Notes under the pieces: generated by a model
Told to the model about the DNA's origin: nothing
Seen by the model: only the letters and a program-made list of their open reading frames with translations
Database searches by the model: none
Made by a program: the position numbers and the translations under genes
Source: JBFWUW01 sp050247075
GTDB lineage: Bacteria; Planctomycetota; Planctomycetia; Pirellulales; JBFWUW01
Length of the DNA stretch: 49,871 nucleotides
Assembly: GCA_050247075.1 (NCBI GenBank)
Contig: JBFWUW010000055.1
Coordinates: 1-49,871, forward strand
Reading direction: 5' to 3'
Shown: in pieces, positions 33,329 through 40,029 of the stretch
Layout of the letters: each line of letters opens with the position of its first letter
Position numbering within the stretch: position 1 is the first letter of the stretch

Positions 33329-33753
33329 GCACCACGAACGCATCGGTCGAATTGGAGCCGCACTACACCGTAGAGGAGGTGCGGCTCCAATTCGCGAATC
33401 GACCGAGTGTGACGACGGTCAATCGCTGGATTTATCGCGGTCACAACGGCATCAAATTGCGGACGGTTAAACGAGATCGGAGATTGGTCGTACCGCATTC
33501 GGCCATCGCCGAATTCATCGCAGCGACGGAACGCAGCGTGGCTCGCGTCCCGGCGGCCGACGAAGATACGAGCAACAACGTCCCGGAATACACACCAACG
33601 CGGGCCATGATCTGGGCCGAGACGATGCGAATACAAGCGGGCTGGAGCGATGACGAGAGACGCCGCCGGACGGGAATGATTGACTTGGACCGACCGCCGT
33701 TGCGACCGATCCAATTGGAACCACAACTTCAAAGACGACTGGAATCCGAATGA
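33325..33753 (+). CDS. DUF1580-like helix-turn-helix protein, paralogue 3
   Basis: A 142-residue protein. The N-terminal half reads YTVEEVRLQFANRPSVTTVN then RWIYRGHNGIKLRTVKRDRRLVV, the same HTH-plus-wing layout as at 28898 and 32453. The C-terminal half is charged and unmatched, with WAETMRIQAGWSDDERRRR. It starts in the stop of the preceding gene (ATGA). Probably a DNA-binding regulator or excisionase-like factor. Confidence 0.7.
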   Translation: MSTTNASVELEPHYTVEEVRLQFANRPSVTTVNRWIYRGHNGIKLRTVKRDRRLVVPHSAIAEFIAATERSVARVPAADEDTSNNVPEYTPTRAMIWAETMRIQAGWSDDERRRRTGMIDLDRPPLRPIQLEPQLQRRLESE

Positions 33754-33956
33754 AACTCACGCCGCAGGAAATCAGACAACTCCGGGAGCAAGCTCAGGCT
33801 GCCGATAGAGCAATCCACCGGCAGAGTGCCCCGTCTTTCAGGCTGACGCCAATGTTTCTGGCCGGTTGCATCCTTTCAATTGCCCGGCCGATCGTCGAAT
33901 CGGAGGTTCGCAAGGCGATGGGACTCAAGCCGCACGGGACTGACTTTGGACGCTAA
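33750..33956 (+). CDS. Small hypothetical protein
   Basis: A 68-residue protein with an ATGA overlap with the preceding gene. It has a charged helix (TPQEIRQLREQAQAADRAI) followed by a moderately hydrophobic segment, LTPMFLAGCILSIARPIVES, that could touch a membrane. No family is recognised. Confidence 0.55.
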   Translation: MKLTPQEIRQLREQAQAADRAIHRQSAPSFRLTPMFLAGCILSIARPIVESEVRKAMGLKPHGTDFGR

Positions 33957-33990
33957 CCACCAGTCGCGGAACGTCCCTTACGATGTCGAG

Positions 33991-34383
33991 ATGATCCGCG
34001 ATTTCTTCGCTCATCTTCGCTGGAACGTCGCCGCACTCCGCGCCCAGTCCCGTCGTGACGACGGCAGCGTGCCCGACGAAGTGATGGACGCCATCCGCGA
34101 ACTGTCGGAACGTCGCGGGGCGACGTTCATCATTCCCATGCTTCGTATCGCGGAAGGTGACTACACGCCAGCGGAACGCGAGCAAGCCGCCCAGAAAGTA
34201 ATTGCCATTCGGCAAGCTCAACTCACATTGTGGTTTGACGTGCTCGACGCTGCTCAAAGCTTGGTGGAGAACGCCCTGGATATCATCGAGACCGAGCCGG
34301 ACAAGTTGCCAGTGAGGGTGTTCACCCCGCCGCAAGTCATGGCGTGGGCCTATGGCGAGCCAGACGATACGTGGGAATTGTAG
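33991..34383 (+). CDS. Hypothetical protein
   Basis: A 130-residue helical acidic protein (IRDFFAHLRWNVAALRAQSR, then PDEVMDAIRELSERRG). No family is recognised. The ATG at 33991 was chosen; an in-frame TTG at 33946 would overlap the previous gene's end and is also possible. It ends the plus-strand early block; four minus-strand genes, broken only by short spacers, follow. Confidence 0.55.
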   Translation: MIRDFFAHLRWNVAALRAQSRRDDGSVPDEVMDAIRELSERRGATFIIPMLRIAEGDYTPAEREQAAQKVIAIRQAQLTLWFDVLDAAQSLVENALDIIETEPDKLPVRVFTPPQVMAWAYGEPDDTWEL

Positions 34384-34404
34384 CTGGTGCAGCGCTGCCT
34401 CGCT

Positions 34405-35217
34405 CTATTCGGGCCACGTCTCAATTCGAGCATAGCGATCGTCCCCTGCCTTCAACATTCGTTCCGCCGTCTCTAGCGAAACGATCCTATTCAAGGCAGC
34501 GGGCCATCTGAATCCTTGCTGTGTCTTTGCGGCCAAGCATTCGCGAACCGCATCGACATTGGAATCTCGCTCCACGATCAAAGCACCAACTGGCAATTCT
34601 TTTGTGAAGATGCCCTGGTGCTGCTCCAAGACGATCGGCAATGGCTTGTCGCGGCAAACATATCGCCATTCACGTTCCCATGTGAAGTCAATCGGATAGT
34701 CGCTGAAATGTGCAACGGTTGGCTTGTATTGCACCCACAGATATTGCAACCAAGTTGGGATTCCATCGGTGTAAATGTCGCGACCTTCCTGAAAGCCATC
34801 CTCGTCCATCTTCAGTTTTCTGCCCATCATATCTTTCGTGCCGTAAAAAACTGGACGACCGCCATGCGAGTAGAGGGCGTATTTGTGGTAGGCCACCCCG
34901 AAACCAGAGTATCTGCTACCGGCGGAACGCATGGTTGTCAGCACGGCGGACAACGGTTGTTCCGTCAGACAGACTGCTGGCCACGGGCCGCGAACCGTGT
35001 TGGAGGTTGAGCCTAAAGTCTTGCTCTTGATTGGAGCAAATGTTGGCTGAATGTGTCCGTCACTGAGAATCTCAAGCAGAATCGTGTCTGCGTTCGCGAA
35101 CCCTGGACGACCCGGAAAGCTGCATTCGCCGCTAAAGATGCGACGGCCCTTGGTGAAGTGAACGACGTAATCTGTCAAATCGGTCCTAGCGAGTCGGATG
35201 CGTTGCCAGTCTTTCAT
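34405..35217 (-). CDS. AbiGi-like protein, candidate phage-defence component
   Basis: A 270-residue protein. The layout resembles AbiGi/DUF2971-type proteins: YVVHFTKGRRIF near the start, then ILLEILSDGHIQPTF, AVCLTEQPLSAVL, FGVAYHKYALYSHGGRPVFY, and DFTWEREWRYV. In lactococcal AbiG, AbiGi is described as the antitoxin partner of the toxin AbiGii. No AbiGii-like toxin gene is adjacent here, so defence is inferred from resemblance and location only. It is opposite in strand to the phage genes. Confidence 0.5.
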   Translation of the reverse strand: MKDWQRIRLARTDLTDYVVHFTKGRRIFSGECSFPGRPGFANADTILLEILSDGHIQPTFAPIKSKTLGSTSNTVRGPWPAVCLTEQPLSAVLTTMRSAGSRYSGFGVAYHKYALYSHGGRPVFYGTKDMMGRKLKMDEDGFQEGRDIYTDGIPTWLQYLWVQYKPTVAHFSDYPIDFTWEREWRYVCRDKPLPIVLEQHQGIFTKELPVGALIVERDSNVDAVRECLAAKTQQGFRWPAALNRIVSLETAERMLKAGDDRYARIETWPE

Positions 35218-35352
35218 GGACTACCCTCGCGGCCTTGCAAGCAATGACGTTCAATTCGCCGCAACGAAAGATCGGACGCGATCCACGCTATCTTCTCAGC
35301 CTTGCTAATCGCTGCCAGATTCAAAGATGAACCGCGAGTTTATCTCGCGTTC

Positions 35353-36216
35353 CTACTCGCCTTCGATTTCAATGGCCTTCAACTTGTATGACGAATCGGA
35401 CGGAGAGTACTTCAGAACCACCCCCCAAGTTTTTCTTAGTTCCGCACCGAATGAATTCTTCGCGTCAACTTGACCGCCCACGATCCACTCTTCTTGGTTG
35501 TCCAAGATTGCTTGTATGTTCAGAAACTTGGCAGACCGTGGTGACTTCAATGCTTTGCGAACGTAGTCTTCCGCGGCTCCGATCGCGGCGTATTTCTCAC
35601 CAACCCGCTTTTCAAGTTCGCGTGCTTTTGCAAGCTTCTCTTCAGTTTCTGCCCGCTTCGCGGCTCGCGTTGCTTGCTCTTTTTCCTTAGTCGCCTTTTT
35701 CGCGGCGGCCTTAGCTTCCTTGACTCGGTCGGCTTCGATCTTAGCCGCCTTCTCCGCGGCGGCCTTTTCTTGCCGGTCGGCAGTCCGTTCATCGGATATC
35801 CGTTTCGACTCCGCGGCGGCGATTCTCTTTTTCTCGGCACGCTCGGCAGCCTTGTCGGCGTCGGCTCGATTCTTTTTGTCTCTGGCGACATTGGCGTCGA
35901 TGCTCGCTTGCTGCATCTCAACTGCCGCTTTCGCAGCACGTTGGTCGTCCTTGGTGGATGGAAGAATTGCCAGCATCGCGGGACAGCCGCAACAGAATAC
36001 CAGCGGAATCAAGCCTAGCCACGCCCATGTCGGGAAGTTGCGATTGCGAATCTGAGGGATCGCTGATGATTCTTGCGGCACGTCCGCGAACGGAGTTCCT
36101 ACGGCGAATTGCGGCACGATAAGCGGACGTGTGCATCGGCCACACCTGATTGTGTGACCCGCGAACTGATCGGCGATGTTGAGCGGAGTGGAGCAGTGCG
36201 GACAGGTGACTTGCAT
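35353..36216 (-). CDS. Zinc-ribbon membrane protein with TolA-like coiled coil
   Basis: A 287-residue protein. The N-terminal zinc ribbon has two CxxC pairs: VTCPHCSTPLNIADQFAGH and IRCGRCTRPL. One transmembrane helix follows (WAWLGLIPLVFCCGCPAMLA). Then about 110 residues of Lys/Glu/Ala-rich coiled coil (KKATKEKEQATRAAKRAETE), like TolA. A small C-terminal domain ends KAIEIEGE. The start at 36216 places the ribbon first; a longer frame would overlap the repressor region. Such proteins are common in planctomycetes; function unknown. Confidence 0.7.
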   Translation of the reverse strand: MQVTCPHCSTPLNIADQFAGHTIRCGRCTRPLIVPQFAVGTPFADVPQESSAIPQIRNRNFPTWAWLGLIPLVFCCGCPAMLAILPSTKDDQRAAKAAVEMQQASIDANVARDKKNRADADKAAERAEKKRIAAAESKRISDERTADRQEKAAAEKAAKIEADRVKEAKAAAKKATKEKEQATRAAKRAETEEKLAKARELEKRVGEKYAAIGAAEDYVRKALKSPRSAKFLNIQAILDNQEEWIVGGQVDAKNSFGAELRKTWGVVLKYSPSDSSYKLKAIEIEGE

Positions 36217-36278
36217 GACGCCCCCATGCGAATTGGTGAATGTAAGTTCACCGATTCTCAGTTTGGATTTCTGCCGAG

Positions 36279-36728
36279 TCAAGCTTTTTTCTTGCGGGCC
36301 GACTTGGACTGACTGGCGTCGATAGCGGCCAGCCTCAGGCCGAAGAACTCGGCCAACTTATCTGCGGTCGATTCCAGGCGAATGTCTTTGCCTTGGGTAA
36401 AGAGCCGCAAGCCGGGCTGTGAAATGCCCGCCCCGCGAGCTATGGCCGCCACATTGCCACCGCTTTCCGCAATCGCACGTCGGAGTCGGTCGCCCATCGT
36501 CTCGACCGCATGGCTCTTGGACTGGGGCATAATCGCCAGTCGCAATGTCTTGGCCAGCTTTTCAGCCGTCGCCTCCAAGCGTATGTCGCGATGCGTGGCC
36601 GGATCGTTCGACAAAAAACGATCGATGATTGTGGCCGATACTCCGCAATCCTTGCTGATGCGGTAGTGCGTTAAGCCGCTGTCACGAATTGCTTGCTTGA
36701 GTGTGGCCGAGAGTTTCATGCGGGCCAT
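36279..36728 (-). CDS. Tandem-HTH repressor-like regulator
   Basis: A 149-residue protein made of two similar HTH domains. The first half holds YRISKDCGVSATIIDRFLSN and ends RDIRLEATAEKLAKTLRL. The second holds AAIARGAGISQPGLRLFTQG and ends KDIRLESTADKLAEFFGL. The shared DIRLExTAxKLA ending shows duplication. The C-terminus is Lys-rich. It is divergent from the 36866 gene with a promoter and operator-like palindrome in between, so it is the likely repressor of the element. No peptidase (RecA-sensitive) domain is visible. A start at 36719 is also possible. Confidence 0.82.
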   Translation of the reverse strand: MARMKLSATLKQAIRDSGLTHYRISKDCGVSATIIDRFLSNDPATHRDIRLEATAEKLAKTLRLAIMPQSKSHAVETMGDRLRRAIAESGGNVAAIARGAGISQPGLRLFTQGKDIRLESTADKLAEFFGLRLAAIDASQSKSARKKKA

Positions 36729-36771
36729 CGTAATCCGTCAGCATCCCAGCGGCAAGAATTTCAAAAATAAG

Positions 36772-36801
36772 ACTTGACATATATACGTCAAGTATTATAA
36801 T
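36772..36801 (+). promoter_or_regulatory. Sigma70-type promoter with overlapping 22-bp operator
   Basis: TTGACA (36774-36779) and TATAAT (36796-36801) both match consensus with a 16-nt spacer. A perfect inverted repeat, ACTTGAC at 36772-36778 and GTCAAGT at 36787-36793 with an 8-nt AT-rich spacer, covers the -35 box and reaches the -10. Binding here would block transcription of the 36866 gene. It lies 44 bp before the divergent tandem-HTH gene, which probably binds it and may thus regulate itself. Confidence 0.85.
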
Positions 36802-36865
36802 CCACCTGTCGATGAGAGTGAATGACCACTCGCGACAACTGACAACCTAACACGGAGAACATCAA

Positions 36866-37267
36866 ATGGTAGCCTCGCTCGACATGTCCACCCGGTTCAT
36901 CGCTGGCCGTCTGTATCGCTCGCAGCAAGGGGATTCCTTCGTCTATCGAGGCGTCAATGCTTCGGGCCGGTTGTCGTTCGCCGACGATTCCGGTCATGTC
37001 CAACATCTCACCCAAGCCGTCGCGGCGATGACGTTCGGCACACGTCCCATCGAGGCCACGACGTTCGCCGTGGGGCTGGTCTACCGCAGCCAGCGTAGCG
37101 GCAAGGTGTTGGCCTTCGAGGGCGTTATCGGCGGCTTGCTGTCGTTCCGCGACGGGCATGGTCAGGCGGTTCGCCTGACGGCCGACGAAGCCCGCGAGGC
37201 GTTCGGCGACCAGGACGGCCTTGATCCTCTCTGGGATATCACGGGCGTCAGCCCCGTGGCTGCCTAG
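36866..37267 (+). CDS. Hypothetical protein with an internal duplication
   Basis: A 133-residue protein built from two related units: GRLYRSQQGDSFVYRGVNAS with GRLSFADDSGHVQHLT, and GLVYRSQRSGKVLAFEGVIG with GLLSFRDGHGQAVRLT. Each looks like a small beta-barrel-like strand set. No family is recognised. The ATG is preceded by ACGGAG at 8 nt, and the gene lies directly behind the operator-controlled promoter, so its product is likely among the first made when repression is lifted. Confidence 0.7.
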   Translation: MVASLDMSTRFIAGRLYRSQQGDSFVYRGVNASGRLSFADDSGHVQHLTQAVAAMTFGTRPIEATTFAVGLVYRSQRSGKVLAFEGVIGGLLSFRDGHGQAVRLTADEAREAFGDQDGLDPLWDITGVSPVAA

Positions 37268-37315
37268 CCGCGTCCATTGGTCCCCGTTTCTGTCACCCAT
37301 CCGCGAGACCATGCC

Positions 37316-38122
37316 GTGAAACTCTTCGTCATTGATCTGGTAAAGCTGCGGCCCGAAATGGGCGACATCGTGACCGTGGAGGCGTCTGTTTACTCCACCA
37401 CCAGCCTTTCCGATGCCCGTGTCTGGGCCAATTCGTTCGCCCGTCCGGCCAGTCCGCGTGAGCCTGTCCCCAATATCCGGGAAGTCGAGATTGTGGCCGA
37501 TGACGCCCCCCGCACAGTCAAGCGGCCCCGCCGAACCCGGCGGCGGAAGGCCGTCACGAACCCCGCCCCGCCCCGTGTGGCCACCGAAGCCGAATATCGT
37601 CGCTCGCTGCAAGCGGTCTTTGCCCGCGAGGGGTACGCCCCCCGCGAATCTCCCGGTCCCGTGGCAGCGCTGCCACAAGACGCATTTCACCCTTCTCGAC
37701 AAGGAGCTAACGTCATGCCAGCTACCTCCCATTCCGCCGTTTCGTCCGCCGCTTTCACTCCGGCCGATTCGCCCCGCCGCTTCCGCGTTGTCGAGGTCTC
37801 GCACGTAGCCGAGACCGACTGCCTGATTGAGCCGCCCGACCTAGGGGGCGACTGCTGCGACTATGAACAAGACGAAGCCACGACGCTCTACGAACGGGCC
37901 GACGCCTTTCGCGTTGCCGCTGAGCGGAACGCCGCGGGCGGCCACGTTGGCTGGTTTTGCGTGGTCGAAATGGGCCGGCCCGTGGCTCGTCCGGCGGTCT
38001 ATGCCAATCTCGCGTCCAGCGGGTTGGGCGTGGAGGAGATGACCGTGCAAACGCCCGTCCGGCTGGCGGTGCCGAACGAAAACGAACAAGCCGCCTATCG
38101 GCTGGTGGTATGCGAGGGCTGA
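37316..38122 (+). CDS. Hypothetical protein; possibly two genes fused in frame
   Basis: The 268-codon frame starts at a GTG (37316) and has two unlike halves. The first half is rich in Pro and Arg (APRTVKRPRRTRRRKAV). The second half begins MPATSHSAVSSAAFTPADSP at 37715, where AAGGAG sits 8 nt upstream, so it can be translated on its own (135 residues). Between them a palindrome copy encodes PVAALPQDAF. The insertion may have joined two genes, or a stop may have been lost. The second half contains several acidic and Cys residues (EPPDLGGDCCDYEQDE). No family is recognised for either half. Confidence 0.6.
   Translation: MKLFVIDLVKLRPEMGDIVTVEASVYSTTSLSDARVWANSFARPASPREPVPNIREVEIVADDAPRTVKRPRRTRRRKAVTNPAPPRVATEAEYRRSLQAVFAREGYAPRESPGPVAALPQDAFHPSRQGANVMPATSHSAVSSAAFTPADSPRRFRVVEVSHVAETDCLIEPPDLGGDCCDYEQDEATTLYERADAFRVAAERNAAGGHVGWFCVVEMGRPVARPAVYANLASSGLGVEEMTVQTPVRLAVPNENEQAAYRLVVCEG
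37661..37676. repeat. 16-bp palindrome, copy 3 (in gene, V-A-A-L-P frame)
   Basis: Exact copy inside the 37316-38122 frame, 38 bp before the internal start with its own Shine-Dalgarno. Read as PVAALPQ. Confidence 0.9.
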
Positions 38123-38124
38123 TT

Positions 38125-38140
38125 GTGGCAGCGCTGCCAC
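38125..38140. repeat. 16-bp palindrome, copy 4 (intergenic)
   Basis: Exact copy starting 3 bp after the TGA of the 37316-38122 gene, extended on both sides to 18 bp (TGTGG...CCACA). Confidence 0.9.
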
Positions 38141-38184
38141 AGGCCGTTGCACATTCGCCCAGTGTCATGCATAATCGTCTTTTC

Positions 38185-38205
38185 GGTATAGCGTATTGAT
38201 ATACC
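38185..38205. promoter_or_regulatory. Operator-like inverted repeat before the 38216 gene
   Basis: GGTATA-gcgtattga-TATACC is a perfect 6-bp-arm palindrome ending just before the AGGGGG ribosome site of the RHH-like gene. The arrangement suggests self-regulation. Confidence 0.55.
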
Positions 38206-38215
38206 AGGGGGACGA

Positions 38216-38569
38216 ATGGCACGCAAGAAAGCAGCCGGCAAGACCGGCAAGAGCAAGGCCGTCACGCAATTCGCAATCAAGGTGTCCGCGGTGCTGGCGG
38301 GGATGGTGGAGGATATTCGCGAGCGAAACGGCTTTCCGTCCGCCGCGGTGGCCGTCCGCTGGGCCATCAAGCAAGAGGCGATGCGGCGGGCCAGTAAAGA
38401 GAGCAACGGCCCATTACGCGAGGATCGTGGCCAGCAGTCCATCCTAGCGAACTGGAGACTGGCCGATGCCGACTGGGCGAATGTGGAGGCCGTTCAAGCG
38501 TCACTGGGCGTCAAGTATGCCGCGGAAGCAATCCGGCATTGCATCGTGGCGGAGTTTGAGCATCGTTGA
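38216..38569 (+). CDS. Ribbon-helix-helix-like DNA-binding protein, apparently duplicated
   Basis: A 117-residue basic protein. Two RHH-like units can be aligned: VTQFAIKVSAVLAGMVEDIR to SAAVAVRWAIKQEAMRR, and ILANWRLADADWANVEAVQ to YAAEAIRHCIVAEFEH. RHH repressors bind palindromes, and inverted repeats lie before this gene (38185) and after it (38609). AGGGGG is 4-5 nt before the ATG. It probably regulates itself and the next operon. Confidence 0.65.
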   Translation: MARKKAAGKTGKSKAVTQFAIKVSAVLAGMVEDIRERNGFPSAAVAVRWAIKQEAMRRASKESNGPLREDRGQQSILANWRLADADWANVEAVQASLGVKYAAEAIRHCIVAEFEHR

Positions 38570-38599
38570 AGCGGGCGAGATAATCGCGAAAGAATTTTG

Positions 38600-38627
38600 T
38601 TGACACGATATAGCACTTCGCTATAGT
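38600..38627 (+). promoter_or_regulatory. Promoter with overlapping inverted repeat
   Basis: TTGACA at 38600 and TATAGT at 38622 with a 16-nt spacer. The inverted repeat TATAGC-acttc-GCTATA (38609-38625) covers the -10 box. The core GTATAGC/ATATAGC resembles the repeat at 38185, so the RHH-like protein is a candidate binder. It drives the 38682 and 39201 genes. Confidence 0.7.
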
Positions 38628-38681
38628 TCCGTTACTATCTTGAACTCAAAGTCCGCATTCCTTTTTGCAGGAGGATTAGTC

Positions 38682-39176
38682 GTGGTTCGTGTGCAATTCA
38701 ATTCTGGCGATGTCGAAATCGAAGGCGGTTGTTTTGAATTCGGAGGTGTGGGGCACATTCGAGAGATTCTTAGTGAACATGGACTTGTGTCGGAGGCCAT
38801 TTCGGCATTGCTAGAGCTTTGCCAGGCGATTGGCGAAAATGGCTATGAGTTTTCGTTCGCGTGGCATCAACACGTTTACAAGCCGATTTTTCTCCGAATT
38901 GTCGAACTGCTTCCGAAGCAACAGGGTCGCTTGACCGCAATCGTGGATGAGCTGTTCAGCGATGCCGATGTCATTTTGGACGCTCGTGAATTGATTGAGC
39001 ATATCGCAGCCACTGCTTGGCGAACGGAATTCGACACTCTCGCTTCCACCACAAAAGAGCTTCAGTGCGAAGTTGAATTTCGAGAGGAGGAGATAGCCAG
39101 CGGAATCAAGAATTTTTTGAACGCCGCATGGGAGGCCGCAACTCACTCATGTCCTACCAGTGACTTGACTGTTTGA
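38682..39176 (+). CDS. Hypothetical protein
   Basis: A 164-residue acidic protein. The GTG at 38682 follows AGGAGGA at a normal distance, so it is preferred over the TTG at 38640, which is only a few bases past the expected transcription start. The N-terminus (VRVQFNSGDVEIEGGCFEFG) is strand-rich and the remainder helical. No family is recognised. The composition is less GC-rich than the neighbouring phage genes (many AT-ending codons), a sign of separate origin. Confidence 0.6.
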   Translation: MVRVQFNSGDVEIEGGCFEFGGVGHIREILSEHGLVSEAISALLELCQAIGENGYEFSFAWHQHVYKPIFLRIVELLPKQQGRLTAIVDELFSDADVILDARELIEHIAATAWRTEFDTLASTTKELQCEVEFREEEIASGIKNFLNAAWEAATHSCPTSDLTV

Positions 39177-39200
39177 ACGAGCGCGAAACCAGAGCAACGC

Positions 39201-39713
39201 ATGAACAACAATCAGACGATCAAGGAATTGCGGGGAATTGTCGATGCAATCGCAGTCGAATCGGCCACAGACGATGAGGGGAGGATTCGCGTTGTGTGGG
39301 GCGAGTTCGATCGGCTGGAGGATGAGTCTCTATCGGAGGAATTGGCCCTTTTGGATTGGCATGGTCTCGATTTTGAACTGAGACTGTGTCGAGGTGGGTT
39401 TTTGGAACTGAAGCTGCTGGGGCTGAATGTAGAATTCCCCGCCGTGTCGTCACTAGCCTACAACCTACTGGGCACGATACGAAATGGCACGACCTTCTGT
39501 CTGCGGCCGGACTTTGAGGCGGAAAAGGTTTTTGTGGTGGGCGTGGAAAAACGAGTTAGTTGCCTAACATTGACCGGTGTTCGCGATGACATGCGTTTGC
39601 TGATGATATCGTTCTGTCAAATCAAGGATTTTAAGGCCGGCGAGACGTGCGAGAACTACAGGGACTATTGGCGAATGGAGCGGATGGAACTAGAGGATGG
39701 TGGTGCCAAGTAA
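39201..39713 (+). CDS. Hypothetical protein
   Basis: A 170-residue acidic protein beginning MNNNQTIKELRGIVDAIAVE, with a strand-rich middle (LELKLLGLNVEFPAVSSLAY). No family is recognised. It starts 24 bp after the 38682 gene and is probably in the same transcription unit. The C-terminus ENYRDYWRMERMELEDGGAK is overlapped by the next small frame. Confidence 0.6.
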   Translation: MNNNQTIKELRGIVDAIAVESATDDEGRIRVVWGEFDRLEDESLSEELALLDWHGLDFELRLCRGGFLELKLLGLNVEFPAVSSLAYNLLGTIRNGTTFCLRPDFEAEKVFVVGVEKRVSCLTLTGVRDDMRLLMISFCQIKDFKAGETCENYRDYWRMERMELEDGGAK

Positions 39714-39855
39714 GTCGGCTCTTGAAATGTCGGAATGGATTCAGACTGGCGTCAGAGACGACGGCTCTTTTCGCAACGCAGTCGAACGACTGGCCGCCGC
39801 GGGAAAGACCAGACGTGAAGCGGGGGGCGCTGGCCGCGACCAATTCGCGAGTTGA
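39697..39855 (+). CDS. Small hypothetical protein
   Basis: A 52-residue frame overlapping the end of the 39201 gene by 17 bp. Its translation MVVPSKSALEMSEWIQTGVR onward has a plausible amphipathic start (SALEMSEWI) and basic C-terminus. GAGG just upstream could serve as ribosome site for one of the neighbouring GTG codons. Support is weak. Confidence 0.35.
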   Translation: MVVPSKSALEMSEWIQTGVRDDGSFRNAVERLAAAGKTRREAGGAGRDQFAS

Positions 39856-39983
39856 TGACGAAGAATCTGACGACGATGATGCTTCGTTTGGGGGTAATGG
39901 TAGCGTTTAACCGGCCCGTCACATTGCCATTCGACGGGCCGCCGAAACTGGTGACTGAATTCGATCCGACCGGGCGATTTCGT

Positions 39984-40005
39984 TCTATGAGTCTAGACCG
40001 ATAAA
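39984..40005 (-). repeat. 22-nt TCTAGA-type inverted repeat, copy 3
   Basis: CTATGAGTCTAGACCGATAA with one arm mismatch. It lies just past the 3' end of the HsdR-N gene. On the minus strand it reads GGGTTTTATC...TCTAGACTCATAGAACG, like copy 2. Confidence 0.7.
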
Positions 40006-40029
40006 ACCCAACCGCAGTTGCCCGAACGA

